From positions 736,478 to 800,477 of the forward strand of contig DDTO01000002.1 in NCBI GenBank assembly GCA_002344135.1: a stretch of DNA of 64,000 bases, written 5' to 3'. The translations under genes and the position numbers were made by a program. Under the pieces are notes generated by a model, which saw only the letters and a list, made by a program, of their open reading frames with translations, did no database searches and was not told the origin of the DNA. Below are positions 39,832-49,103 of this stretch, piece by piece (positions within the stretch are counted from its first letter, which is position 1; the number at the start of each line of letters is the position of its first letter). This stretch comes from Chthonomonas sp. UBA2362 (GTDB lineage: Bacteria; Armatimonadota; Fimbriimonadia; Fimbriimonadales; Fimbriimonadaceae).

Positions 39832-42777
39832 ATGTCGGATTCGCACGACGCGACGATGCAAGTCAAGCTTCTGGGACCGTTCGACGTTCGGTTGGACGGC
39901 CATCCGCTACCCCCGGTCCGCTCGCGAAAAGGGCTGTGGCTACTCGCCCAACTCGCCCTGCGCCAGGGTCGCGAAGTGGATCGCGCATGGCTCGCCGGGA
40001 CCCTTTGGCCGGAGAGTCCGGATACCCAGGCGCTAGCCAGCTTGCGTCGAACCCTGACCGACGTTCGCGCCGCATTGGGCCCCTTCGATGCCAAAGTCGT
40101 AACTCCGACTCCAAAAACCCTCCTCCTCGTCGAGAGTGGCGTCTGGGTCGATGTGGCTGAGTTCGATCGCCTGGCTGCATCGACCGACCTCGGTGAGGTC
40201 GAGTCGGCGCTTGCCCTTTACCGGGGTCCTCTCTTGGAAGGGTGCGCGGAGGAGTGGGTGCTTGGCGACCGTCAGAGCCGTGAGGAAACCTTTCTACAGG
40301 CCTCTGAACTCGCCGCGCGGCTCGCCATGGAGCGGGTCGAGTATTCGCGAGCCATCGGGTTCTTGAAGCGCGCGATCGCCGTCGACCCGTTCCGCGAATC
40401 CGCGACGCGGAACCTTATGGAAGCTTGCGCGGCGAACGGGGATCACGCGGCGGCAGTGGTCGCGTTCCGCCAACTCCGTGAGCGGCTTCTCTACGAACTG
40501 AACGGCGACCCCTCGGCGGAGACGGTAGCCCTGCTCGAGAGAATCCGCAAGGACGCGAGAATCATCGCTCACCGGACCTCGGCTCCGATCGAAGCCCCCG
40601 CCGCCCCTCGCCCGGTCGCGGCGATGCCTCCCCCGCCGGAGCCGGCGAGCAGGGGCAACGTTCCCGAACCCTTGACCGAGATCGTGGGAAGGGAACAGGA
40701 CCTGCAGGAGATCGAGGCCCACCTCATGTCCTCACGGCTGGTCACGCTTCTCGGCCCTGGTGGCATCGGGAAAACCAGACTGTCTATCGAGCTTGCCCAT
40801 AACCTTTCATCCGAGTTCGCGGGAGGGGCTTGGTTCGTCGACTTCACGCCCCTCGAAGACCCCGATCTGGTTCCCCAGCATGTGGAACACGAGCTTCAGA
40901 TTCACGAGCGACCGGGATTTACTGCTTCTGAAGACCTGGTGGCGGCCCTCAGCGGTGAGCCGGTTTTGGTCGTCTTCGACAACTGCGAACACCTCATCGA
41001 CGCTTGTGCCGATCTTGCGGATCGGCTCCTGAAGTCTTGCGCCGATTTGAGGATCCTCGCCACCAGCCGGGAGCCGCTAGGCCTTGTCGGTGAGGTCGCG
41101 TGGCGCGTGCCTAGCCTATCGGTGCCCGAGCCCAAGCGGGTACGCCAGCTTGTCGATCAGTTTACGGCCGGACTCCTACAGTACGATGCCGTCCGCCTCT
41201 TCATGGCGCGGGCGCAGGCTGCTCTTCCCGGCTTCGAACTCACGATGGACAATGCGACGGCGATCATCGATATCTGCCGCCGATTGGACGGCATCGCGCT
41301 CGCCCTCGAACTGGCCGCTGCTCGCCTGAAGGCACTTTCGGTGCAGGAGATCGCCGAGCGGCTGAACGATCGCTTCAAGCTTCTGACCGGCGGCTCGCGC
41401 GGCGCACCGACCCGGCAGACAACGCTAAGGGCCGCCCTCGATTGGAGCTACGATCTGCTCTCCGACCCAGAGAAGCTGATGCTCCGAAGGGTGAGCATCT
41501 TCGGCGGGCCGTTCACGCTGGCTGCCGCCGAACAGGTAACGGAAGGAGGCGGCATCGGGGAGGGAGAATCGCTCGACTTGGTCTCCAGGCTGGTAGACAA
41601 GTCACTGGTTCGCGCCGAAACCGGTCCCGACGGGAAGGTTCGATATAGCGTTCTCGAGAGCACCCGAGAGTTCGCCCGCGAACTGCTCATCCAAAGCGGC
41701 GAACACGACGAGATTGCCGGACGCCATGCCGCTTATTATCTGGACCTCGCTCGCCGAGCCCGGGCACAGATGTACGGGCCAGAGGAGTTCGAAGCGCTAG
41801 AGATGCTCGATCGCTCCTTTGACAACATCCGCGCCGCGCTTCACTGGTCCACGGAAACTCGTCGTGGGTCGATCGCACTCACGCTCGTCGAGATGCTTCG
41901 CGTCTTTTGGAGTTCGCGAGACCGGATCAACGAAGCCCGGACTTGGATTCAGCGCTCCCTCGACTGCGACGACGAGAAGACGGTCCAGCGCGTCGGTGTG
42001 CTCCAGGTGGCCTCTCACTATGCGACGCTGAGCGGTGATATGGAACGCGCGAGGCAGTACGTCGAGACGGGGGTCCTCATCGCCCAGGAGATCGGAGATA
42101 AGCGCGCGCTCGCGGAGATCATGCGGAACATGGCCGGCGTCTACTCGGAGCTGCAGCGCCACGAGGAGGCCCTCGACTGGGTGGGGCAAGCCTTGGAACT
42201 CGACCGGGAGCTAGGCGCTAACGAGGGCATCCTGCGCTCGCTCACCGCGAGCGGACTGGTCAACCTCGACGCAGGCCAAACGCACGAGGCGAAACGCCTC
42301 TTCGCGGAAGCGATTCGCCTCTGCGAGAGTACCGGCGGCGAAAGCATGAAGGGCTGGAACTGCTCGAACATGGGCGACGCGCTCATAGCGGAAGGGAACC
42401 CCGCGGAAGCGGTGGATTGGTATCGCGAGGGTCTGGATCGCCTCGTCAAGTACGGCGGTACAATGGGAACTTGCGAAGGCGTCCGGGGCCTATGCTTGGC
42501 GATAGGCCTCACCGCGCAAGACGCCCGAACGCGCCGCGAGGCCGTCGCGATGATCGCCGCAGCCGGACGCCACCAAGGATCGATGGGCCTCCACCTCAGG
42601 CGATTCGACAAAGAGCAGCGAGACCGAGTGATGGGCGAGACCCGTACCGTAATGGGCGACGACGCTTTCGACGAATCCTGGAACGAGGGAACGACTATCG
42701 AGTTCGATGTGATGGTGGAGCGCACATTCGCCCTCGTTGGCTCTTTGAAGGGCGATCTCGCAACAGCGAAGACTTAG
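39832..42777 (+). CDS. AfsR/SARP-like transcriptional regulator with BTAD, NB-ARC and TPR domains
   Basis: This 981-aa protein has, in order, an OmpR-like DNA-binding segment (residues 9-100, VKLLGPFDVRLDG, SRKGLWLLAQLALRQGREVDR shortened), a BTAD helical domain (~105-245), a Pro-rich linker, an NB-ARC ATPase (P-loop GPGGIGKT 308-315; Walker B VLVVFDNCEHL, Asp383; ATSREPLG; RLDGIALALELAAARL) and a TPR-rich C-terminus (~650-930). Such STAND regulators switch on ligand or partner binding and control secondary metabolism in actinobacteria. Here it is followed after 6 bp by a histidine kinase gene. Target genes are unknown. Confidence 0.92.
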   Translation: MSDSHDATMQVKLLGPFDVRLDGHPLPPVRSRKGLWLLAQLALRQGREVDRAWLAGTLWPESPDTQALASLRRTLTDVRAALGPFDAKVVTPTPKTLLLVESGVWVDVAEFDRLAASTDLGEVESALALYRGPLLEGCAEEWVLGDRQSREETFLQASELAARLAMERVEYSRAIGFLKRAIAVDPFRESATRNLMEACAANGDHAAAVVAFRQLRERLLYELNGDPSAETVALLERIRKDARIIAHRTSAPIEAPAAPRPVAAMPPPPEPASRGNVPEPLTEIVGREQDLQEIEAHLMSSRLVTLLGPGGIGKTRLSIELAHNLSSEFAGGAWFVDFTPLEDPDLVPQHVEHELQIHERPGFTASEDLVAALSGEPVLVVFDNCEHLIDACADLADRLLKSCADLRILATSREPLGLVGEVAWRVPSLSVPEPKRVRQLVDQFTAGLLQYDAVRLFMARAQAALPGFELTMDNATAIIDICRRLDGIALALELAAARLKALSVQEIAERLNDRFKLLTGGSRGAPTRQTTLRAALDWSYDLLSDPEKLMLRRVSIFGGPFTLAAAEQVTEGGGIGEGESLDLVSRLVDKSLVRAETGPDGKVRYSVLESTREFARELLIQSGEHDEIAGRHAAYYLDLARRARAQMYGPEEFEALEMLDRSFDNIRAALHWSTETRRGSIALTLVEMLRVFWSSRDRINEARTWIQRSLDCDDEKTVQRVGVLQVASHYATLSGDMERARQYVETGVLIAQEIGDKRALAEIMRNMAGVYSELQRHEEALDWVGQALELDRELGANEGILRSLTASGLVNLDAGQTHEAKRLFAEAIRLCESTGGESMKGWNCSNMGDALIAEGNPAEAVDWYREGLDRLVKYGGTMGTCEGVRGLCLAIGLTAQDARTRREAVAMIAAAGRHQGSMGLHLRRFDKEQRDRVMGETRTVMGDDAFDESWNEGTTIEFDVMVERTFALVGSLKGDLATAKT

Positions 42778-42783
42778 CGAGCG

Positions 42784-44484
42784 ATGCGAACCGACGCCGA
42801 GCGCCTCCAACGCCTGCTTCGTAGAGAAGCGAGCCTCCGCGACGTGATCGAAGCCATCGGCAGCGGCCTCGACCTTCGAAGCCTGCTCTCGCGGATCGCC
42901 GAGATTGCCTGCCGTTTGCTCGAAGCCGACAACGGCGCCATTGGGCTCGTGGACGAGGAGGCCGGCGTCGTGCGCATGGCCGCAACCTGGCGAATGCCCG
43001 AGGACGAGATCGGCAGCGAAGTCCGGTGCGGACAGGGCCTGAGCGGTCAGGTGATGGAGACGAGGCAGCCCGTGATCTACAACCGATACGGCGACGTAAA
43101 CGACCCGACACGGAGCGACTTCTCGGATCACGCGGTCATCGGCGTGCCGATCTTCTGGCGCGACCGGTTGATCGGTACCTTCGGTCTCGGCAGCCCGCCG
43201 CCGAGGACTTTCGATCAGGAAGATGCCGCCGTCCTCAGCCGTTTCGCCGAGCATGCCGCGATCGCCATCGAGAACGCCCGCCTTTTCGATCGTGTCCAGT
43301 CGAGCCTCGACGAGGTTCAACTCCTGTACGAAACGACCGCTCGCCTCGGCCTCGCGGCCCATCCGGACGAGATCGTGGCTGCCTACCTCGACCAAGTCGC
43401 CTCGACGGGCAAGTATGCCTGCACGGTCACCGAGTACGTTTATGATGCCGGCGACCAGCGAGTCGGGGTCCTCATCAAGGGCCGCTGGAGTCGTGCTGGA
43501 GGCGCGGAGGTCGGCAACACGCGCGTCCCCTACTCGCGCGACGACCTCGACCCCATCCTCGACTCGGGTCAGACCGTGATGATCGGAAACGTGGAGACCG
43601 ACCTTCGTGTGTCGAAGGACCTCCGCGAAATGCAGCGTCAAGACGGGCATCCCGGCCTCGCGCTGATCCCTCTGATCGCGGGCGGCAGACGGATCGGGCT
43701 CGTCGTGCTCACCTCTCCGATACCCCTCGAATGGGATCCCGCCGAGCTGAGGCCCTATCAGGCGACCGCAGGTTATCTCGCCATTGCTCTCCAGCAGCGA
43801 AGAGAGCAACTCGACCTCCAAGAGGCCGAACGGCAGGTCGCCGTGCTCGAGGACCGCCAGCGACTTGCCCACGAGTTGCACGATTCGGTGACCCAAGTGC
43901 TCACGAGCATTAACTTCATTGCTCAGGCCACTCCCGGGGCCTTGGCAAAGGACCATCAAGAAGGCCTCGCCCGGATCGATCAACTGGCGAACTTGAGCCA
44001 ACGGGCGCTCTCCGAGATGCGCGCACTCCTGCTCGAGCTTTCTCCGCGGAGTGGCCGCGAGCCGGAGATGAAGCCCGCCTCGCGACCACTGCCTCTGGCG
44101 ATCGAGGAACACTTGGAGTCCATCCGCACGACCGCGCCACCACTCACGTTTTGCGCGGAGACCTATGAGCCGCAGCCCTCCGCCGTCGAGCACGCGCTTC
44201 TGCGCATCACCCAGGAAGCCGTTACCAACGCGATCAAGCACGCCCAGGCAGGCGAGATCGTCATTCGGCTGGAGTGCAGCGGGTCGACGGTTCGCCTGAC
44301 GATTCGCGACGACGGGGTCGGTCTCGCCCAGTCGCGGGAAGGATCGGCGGGCAGAGGGACCGGCCTTGGGCTGAGCGGTATTCGCCGGAGAGTCTACGAA
44401 CTGGGTGGCTCCGTTCGAATCCAAGGGAGCTCGGGTAAGGGGACGATCGTCACGGTCTCGGTGCCCCGCGCCAAGGGCGACTAG
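42784..44484 (+). CDS. GAF-domain sensor histidine kinase, NarL-partner type
   Basis: This 566-aa soluble kinase has two GAF domains (residues ~18-165 and ~185-335), a HisKA_3 dimerisation domain with phospho-acceptor His366 in LAHELHDSVTQVL, and a HATPase_c domain (QEAVTNAIKHA, DDGVGL, GLGLSGIRRRV). HisKA_3 kinases normally phosphorylate NarL/LuxR-type regulators, but none is adjacent; the upstream neighbour is the AfsR-like protein. There is no membrane segment, so it senses a cytoplasmic signal. The 6-bp gap suggests cotranscription. Confidence 0.92.
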   Translation: MRTDAERLQRLLRREASLRDVIEAIGSGLDLRSLLSRIAEIACRLLEADNGAIGLVDEEAGVVRMAATWRMPEDEIGSEVRCGQGLSGQVMETRQPVIYNRYGDVNDPTRSDFSDHAVIGVPIFWRDRLIGTFGLGSPPPRTFDQEDAAVLSRFAEHAAIAIENARLFDRVQSSLDEVQLLYETTARLGLAAHPDEIVAAYLDQVASTGKYACTVTEYVYDAGDQRVGVLIKGRWSRAGGAEVGNTRVPYSRDDLDPILDSGQTVMIGNVETDLRVSKDLREMQRQDGHPGLALIPLIAGGRRIGLVVLTSPIPLEWDPAELRPYQATAGYLAIALQQRREQLDLQEAERQVAVLEDRQRLAHELHDSVTQVLTSINFIAQATPGALAKDHQEGLARIDQLANLSQRALSEMRALLLELSPRSGREPEMKPASRPLPLAIEEHLESIRTTAPPLTFCAETYEPQPSAVEHALLRITQEAVTNAIKHAQAGEIVIRLECSGSTVRLTIRDDGVGLAQSREGSAGRGTGLGLSGIRRRVYELGGSVRIQGSSGKGTIVTVSVPRAKGD

Positions 44485-44516
44485 TGCCTGGCCCGTACCG
44501 CGGGGAAGTCGCCTGG

Positions 44517-44522
44517 TATCAT
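44517..44522 (+). promoter_or_regulatory. Extended -10 of tRNA-Gln (TGG-TATCAT)
   Basis: TATCAT preceded by TGG lies 9 nt before the tRNA 5' end. No -35 is evident. The same TGG-TAT layout precedes the tRNA-Ala at the right edge. Confidence 0.5.
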
Positions 44523-44531
44523 GGGTCGGAT

Positions 44532-44607
44532 TGCCCGATAGCTCAATTGGCAGAGCGGCTGACTCTGGATCAGCAGGTTCCAGGTTCGATCCCTGGTCGG
44601 GCAGCCA
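44532..44607 (+). tRNA. tRNA-Gln (anticodon CTG), CCA encoded
   Basis: TGCCCGA pairs with TCGGGCA, followed by G73 and an encoded CCA. The anticodon loop CTCTGGA gives anticodon CTG. D-arm and T-arm (CCAGGTTCGATCCCTGG) are canonical. Its 3' half is antisense to the end of the ABC ATPase gene. Confidence 0.97.
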
Positions 44608-45259
44608 CCGCTGCTTCTCCCAGGCACCCGTCCACGAGGGTCACGATTCGATCCGCTCCGTCGAGCATCGAAGGGTCGTGCGTGACCATTACGAGCGCGC
44701 CACCACCTCGCTCTTGCCGCAGCATATCGACGACGGCGTGGCCGTTCGCGTGATCGAGCGCCGCGGTCGGTTCGTCGGCGAAGATCGCTTCCGGCGATCC
44801 CATGAGTGCCCGCGCCACGCATACCCGCTGCCTTTCTCCGCCGCTCAGTTCGTGGGGGAGGCGGTGCATCTTGTCGCCGAGCCCCAGGCGAGAGAGTCGG
44901 TTCTCGGCCTCTACTAAGCGGTCCCCCGAGCCACTTGCGCCGAGCACCACGTTCTCCAGCGCCGTGAGATAGCCGAGCAAGTGAGGGTGCTGGAAAACGA
45001 AGCCGAATCGCTCCAGCCGCAGGCGGCTTCTTGCTTCGTCACCCAGGGAGGCGAGGTCGATCCCGTCGACCAGAACCTGTCCAGAAGTCGGCGTCTTGAG
45101 GCCACTGAGCATGTAGAGCAGGCTCGACTTGCCGGACCCCGAGGGGCCCAGGATCCCGAGGAATTCACCCTCCGACACGCGCAGGCCGATGTCGCGGCAG
45201 GCATAGACCTCCCGGCCATGATCGTGATAGAGAAGCGCGGCGCCCCGGGCCTCGATCAC
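44570..45259 (-). CDS. MacB/LolD-type ABC transporter ATP-binding protein
   Basis: This 229-aa ATPase has Walker A (GPSGSGKSS), a Q-loop (FGFVFQHPHLLGYLTA), signature LSGGERQRVCVARAL, Walker B (AIFADEPTAALD) and switch His (VTHD). GTG 45259 overlaps the permease stop as GTGA. It forms an exporter or lipoprotein-release complex with that FtsX-like permease. The last residues ARPGIEPGTC are encoded antisense to the tRNA-Gln; this peptide is a known artefact of frames reading through tRNA genes, so the natural protein ends inside the tRNA only because no earlier stop exists. Confidence 0.92.
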   Translation of the reverse strand: MIEARGAALLYHDHGREVYACRDIGLRVSEGEFLGILGPSGSGKSSLLYMLSGLKTPTSGQVLVDGIDLASLGDEARSRLRLERFGFVFQHPHLLGYLTALENVVLGASGSGDRLVEAENRLSRLGLGDKMHRLPHELSGGERQRVCVARALMGSPEAIFADEPTAALDHANGHAVVDMLRQERGGGALVMVTHDPSMLDGADRIVTLVDGCLGEAAVAARPGIEPGTC

Positions 45260-46452
45260 ACCAGCCTCCGCTCCACGACACTCACCGGATCGAAGCGACG
45301 GAACCTTGACCAAACGGTCAGAGCTCCGGCAGCGAGGATCGCCACAGGGATCGGGATGGTGTAGATGAACGCCATCCGATCGAGGGGGTCGAGGGCGAAC
45401 GCTTGGGGAGTCATGAGCTGCGCACGGACCACGAGCAGTAGCGAATAGGCCACCAGCAGACCGAGCACCCAGCCGCCGACGACCACCACCAAGGTCTCAC
45501 CGAAAGCCCGCGAAAGAAGTTGCCGTCGCGTATAGCCCAGGGCCTGGAGCAGCCCGTATTCAGGAAGGCGCTGGCTCTGGTAGATGTTCATGAGCATCGC
45601 CATCATAAGGGTGATGACCAGAACCAGCGTGGCGATCACCACGTTGAGAATCTTGTACAGGATCTTGAACATGTCCTGGGTGTCCCGTTCCAGTTCTTGG
45701 TAGACGAACACCTGTGCTCTCTCGCCCTTGAACGCCTTCACCGCCCAGTTGTCGAGTTTGGCCTGGTCCGGGAGGTTTTCCGCAAAGACCAGCAGCACAT
45801 CTATGGGCGGGAAGTGGTGTGCCCGTTGGTATTCGATAGGCGTGAACATGAGCCACTCGTCGGTATCCGCGATTCCGACGACGCGGACCTCCTCGGGCGA
45901 GTAGGCGCCATCCTGGACCGGTCCCAGAAGGAGGCTGCCCTTGCGAAGGCCGAGGTTGCGGGCGACCGGCTCGCTGATCAGGGCCTCGGCCTTGCCTGTC
46001 TCCGGCAGGCGACCATTGATGCCGCGCGAACCCATACGATCGAGGTAGTAAGTCATGTCTTCCCGGGCAAGCCCGAGAACCACGAACGGCCACTTGCCGA
46101 CGATGCTGCGCACTTGGGCCCCGGTTGCGCGGCACACCATGACCCGTTCGAGTGGGACCGGAGCCTCCTTCTCGATCCTGTCCCGGATGATCGGGGTCTG
46201 GGCTGGGTCGCCCCGTGGGGTGATGCCGACCATTTGTTGGGAGTAACGGTAGATCGTGCGGATCGACAGCGGAATCGAGTCGATCATCGCCACGATGCCG
46301 CTGATGAGCATTACCGCGAGGACGATGACCGCCACGAGGGGGATCGTTTTGCCGGCGTTGCGGAAGAGGAAGGTCGAGGCCACCAGTGGACGGGCGAGCG
46401 AACGAGTCTGCTTGCTCGTCGCCAGCCGCCGTCGGGATTCCCTCGTCGCCAC
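45256..46452 (-). CDS. FtsX-like (MacB-type) ABC transporter permease
   Basis: The 398-aa protein has one N-terminal helix (IPLVAVIVLAVMLISGIVAM, shortened), a large periplasmic domain (~60-270) and three C-terminal helices: VVIATLVLVITLMMAMLMNI (shortened), LGYTRRQLLSRAFGETLVVV, and the last near residue 385. This is the FtsX/MacB layout. The first part of the ORF track frame is not homologous; GTG 46452 is the probable start, 8 bp after the DsbA-RibD stop, but it is uncertain because AGGAG overlaps it. The substrate is unknown. Confidence 0.85.
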   Translation of the reverse strand: MATRESRRRLATSKQTRSLARPLVASTFLFRNAGKTIPLVAVIVLAVMLISGIVAMIDSIPLSIRTIYRYSQQMVGITPRGDPAQTPIIRDRIEKEAPVPLERVMVCRATGAQVRSIVGKWPFVVLGLAREDMTYYLDRMGSRGINGRLPETGKAEALISEPVARNLGLRKGSLLLGPVQDGAYSPEEVRVVGIADTDEWLMFTPIEYQRAHHFPPIDVLLVFAENLPDQAKLDNWAVKAFKGERAQVFVYQELERDTQDMFKILYKILNVVIATLVLVITLMMAMLMNIYQSQRLPEYGLLQALGYTRRQLLSRAFGETLVVVVGGWVLGLLVAYSLLLVVRAQLMTPQAFALDPLDRMAFIYTIPIPVAILAAGALTVWSRFRRFDPVSVVERRLV

Positions 46453-46459
46453 TCCTAGT

Positions 46460-47743
46460 CTATACGTGCCCCGACGCCGGTTCGTCGGGCGACCTTTCGC
46501 GTCGGTACCGGAGGAACACTTCGTCGCCGATTCGGTGCTGCTCCTGCAGACGGAAGGCGAGAAGCCCACCTTTGGGCAACGGCTCGCCTCCTGCGTAGGT
46601 GGGGAGGTCGCGGCCGAGCTTGACCTTCGGCGCGAGCGTGAGGAACAACTCGTCGACGAGGTCCGCGGCGAGCAGTTGGGCGTTCAGTTCGCTGCCACCC
46701 TCGACCACGAGGGTCTCGATGCCGAACTGCACCCGCAAGTGGAGGAGCAAAGCCCCAAGCTCCACGGCATCCGACCCGAAACGAAGCGTCTGCCTCGCTT
46801 CGAGGGGGGACGGGACATCGTCGGGAAGCACGAGGAACGCCTTCGCCGGCTGGGCGACAAAGAACCCCGATAGAGGGTCCACGTCGCCGGAGCGGCTGAC
46901 CACGAAGCGGTACAGATGCTCGGGATACCGAATCTTGGGGGTAGAACGGAGGGTAGCGGCGCCGATGAGAACCGCCTGTGCCGCGTGCTCGATCTGGCGC
47001 AGCGCGTCGTGATCGACCTTCGAGCCCAGGTCCATCACTCCTTCGTCTCGCCCGCCCGACACCGACTTGCCATCGATCGTGGTGACCATGTTCACCGCCA
47101 CGTAAGGCCGATTCGTCGGAGCAGAGCCGAACACGAGCGAACCGTAGGGGCCGGTCGCGGTTGGGGGCTCGGCGACGAGGTACTCGGCCACAGCCCGGCG
47201 CAACACCGGGTACGGCTCCTCGGCCAGGCGTGCGTCACCGAGGAAGAATGTGGGCAAGTAGCGGACCCCGGTCGACCAAGCAGGTTCGTCGAATTGCACG
47301 ATGCGGTCGGCGTAGCGCCGACCCTTGAGAGCAGCCTTGAACGCAGCGGAGTCGATCGGCAGGCCGCGGCAAAGGAACTCCAGGACGTCTCGCGAGCCGA
47401 TGTCGAGTCCGTGCATCCAATAGGCGCGGTAGATCCGTTCGACGAGCGCATCGGCACAGCCAGACGTTTTGGCCAGTTCGACCGCTGTATGAGCGGTGAA
47501 GGTGGTCACCCCTACGGGAAGCGAAGTGTCCGGCGCGTCCAGTCCCTCGGCGGCAAAGGCCAGCGCGAGGCGACTGGGGCGATTCTCCTCGGCATGCTCT
47601 CGGACCGGATACCCTTCAGGATAGGCCTCGTAGGCGAGCCACTCGATCTCGACTCCGAATTCCTGTCGCAGCCGCTTGGCCTGCGAAAGGCCGATCCAGC
47701 ACCACACACAGGTGAAGTCGTGGGCGACCGGCAGGCTCGGCAT
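46460..47743 (-). CDS. Fusion: DsbA-like thioredoxin domain + RibD C-terminal reductase domain
   Basis: This 427-aa protein has two parts. Residues ~1-190 are a DsbA/FrnE-like thioredoxin domain with Cys12-Val-Trp-Cys15 at the start, a helical insertion and the cis-Pro region (GVRYLPTFFLGD). Residues ~205-415 are a RibD_C dihydrofolate-reductase-like domain (RPYVAVNMVTTIDGKSV, GAATLRSTPK, VVEGGSELNAQLL). RibD_C proteins reduce pyrimidine intermediates of riboflavin synthesis or unrelated NADPH substrates. No deaminase domain and no other rib genes are nearby, so a riboflavin role is doubtful. CACAAT ends 6 nt upstream. Confidence 0.82.
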   Translation of the reverse strand: MPSLPVAHDFTCVWCWIGLSQAKRLRQEFGVEIEWLAYEAYPEGYPVREHAEENRPSRLALAFAAEGLDAPDTSLPVGVTTFTAHTAVELAKTSGCADALVERIYRAYWMHGLDIGSRDVLEFLCRGLPIDSAAFKAALKGRRYADRIVQFDEPAWSTGVRYLPTFFLGDARLAEEPYPVLRRAVAEYLVAEPPTATGPYGSLVFGSAPTNRPYVAVNMVTTIDGKSVSGGRDEGVMDLGSKVDHDALRQIEHAAQAVLIGAATLRSTPKIRYPEHLYRFVVSRSGDVDPLSGFFVAQPAKAFLVLPDDVPSPLEARQTLRFGSDAVELGALLLHLRVQFGIETLVVEGGSELNAQLLAADLVDELFLTLAPKVKLGRDLPTYAGGEPLPKGGLLAFRLQEQHRIGDEVFLRYRRERSPDEPASGHV

Positions 47744-47749
47744 TGCTCT

Positions 47750-47755
47750 ATTGTG
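47750..47755 (-). promoter_or_regulatory. Weak -10 box CACAAT before the DsbA-RibD gene
   Basis: CACAAT on the minus strand ends 6 nt before ATG 47743. It departs from TATAAT at two positions but matches the spacing of the other candidates. Confidence 0.3.
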
Positions 47756-47776
47756 CCGTGCCGAGTCCGAACTGGG

Positions 47777-49018
47777 CTATTCCTGACCTAAGAGGCGCCC
47801 GGTCTCGACGTCGAACACCGGTACCGTCCAAAGCACATAAGCGGCCGCTGCGCCGCCGGCCACCAGCGTCGCGAGGAGGACCCAGGGGAGCCAACGGCGG
47901 GGCCGCGCGGTGAAGAGGGCCGCCAACGACCCGATGAACAGCGCACCACCGCCCCAAGGCGCGAAGAGGACGACGGCGTAGTTGCGTCGCCCCACTCGGT
48001 CGTAGTATCGGGCTCGATACCGTTCGGGCCTCGACCATCCGATTTCGATGTCCTTGTCCATCGATCGGCGCGAGAATTCTCCGCGATACGAAGAGAGCCA
48101 GCAGTCCAGCCAAAGATCGTGGGTGGAGGTTTCCAATTGGACGAGCATGGACGGCCAAAACACGAAGTTTCGGCCTTCACTGCCTCCCTTCGCCTGAACC
48201 CCGGCCCAAAGGGCCATTCCCTCGACTGCCGCACGCCGGTCTCCGATGACGATCAGGTCGAGGACCAGTCGCTGCGCCGCAGTTCCAGTGAGCCGCATCG
48301 GGTAGACGGGCCGTCGTGTGGGAAACACGAAGCGCAGAGGATGCGGCTGCTCGTTCCCGGTCCGCCTCACGAACTTCATGACGAGGATCGACCAACCCTG
48401 CCTTCGATAGTCTTCGATGACCGAGCGGGCTTCATCGGGAACCGCGGCTCCCTGCTCACGCAACCATGTAAGAGGTTCATTCGGCTGCTTCGGGTCGAGA
48501 GAAGCAACATCGTACGCGCCGACCGAACTTCCCACTCCTTTCGTGCCCGATCCGGCATAGACCGGCATGAACCACAAGACCGGGAAGAAGACGGCGATGA
48601 GGAGGAGCAGATACGTGGCAATTCGCCGCCAAAGCAGCGGATCGCGGACGCAGAGGAGATGGACAACCGAGACGATCAGCAAGACCACAAAGAAGACTTC
48701 GAACTCCTGAAGGTTCTTGGGCGACCTTTCGACGATCGGTGATCCCGCCCTGAGCAGACGATCAAGGTAAGAAAGATCGACCTTCTCGATCTTCTTCGGT
48801 GCAGAGGGGAGAGGCAGTACCCAAACATGATCCCCCTTCTCGGTGCCGCCGAGCCGCGAGTCGACGATGAGGGTCTCCACACCGTCCCGATACGAGACGA
48901 CCGCTCGCTGGTACGGAAGGTCGGGCACGCCAGGCATCGGCCCGACCTTCAGCATCATTCCGTCACCGAGCGCGATGGACGCCAGGAGCGCGGTGAGCAG
49001 CGAGATGACTGACTTCAT
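47777..49018 (-). CDS. DUF2330-like exported protein with C-terminal helices
   Basis: The 413-aa protein has a signal peptide, then a DUF2330 pattern: SYRDGVETLIVDSRL, HVWVLPLPSAPKKIEKVD, a TM segment near 110-150 (VFFVVLLIVSVVHLLCV), LTWLREQGAAVPDEA, SILVMKFVRR, and FVFPTRRPVYPMRLTGTA (shortened). A second pair of helices is near the C-terminus (LPWVLLATLVAGGAAAAYV). DUF2330 proteins are exported, of unknown function. GGAGG lies 9 nt before the ATG. It is the last gene before the efflux operon. Confidence 0.75.
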   Translation of the reverse strand: MKSVISLLTALLASIALGDGMMLKVGPMPGVPDLPYQRAVVSYRDGVETLIVDSRLGGTEKGDHVWVLPLPSAPKKIEKVDLSYLDRLLRAGSPIVERSPKNLQEFEVFFVVLLIVSVVHLLCVRDPLLWRRIATYLLLLIAVFFPVLWFMPVYAGSGTKGVGSSVGAYDVASLDPKQPNEPLTWLREQGAAVPDEARSVIEDYRRQGWSILVMKFVRRTGNEQPHPLRFVFPTRRPVYPMRLTGTAAQRLVLDLIVIGDRRAAVEGMALWAGVQAKGGSEGRNFVFWPSMLVQLETSTHDLWLDCWLSSYRGEFSRRSMDKDIEIGWSRPERYRARYYDRVGRRNYAVVLFAPWGGGALFIGSLAALFTARPRRWLPWVLLATLVAGGAAAAYVLWTVPVFDVETGRLLGQE

Positions 49019-49103
49019 GGGTGGGCCTCCGTCGCAGGAAGGACGAGGATTCGACTCGGTTGGGTTCGCAACGGAGGCTGTAGGGATCGTCCATCATCAG
49101 GCG

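Noticed and set aside
42490..44424. 644-aa open frame on the minus strand
   Set aside because: It is antisense to the histidine kinase gene, whose motifs are complete.
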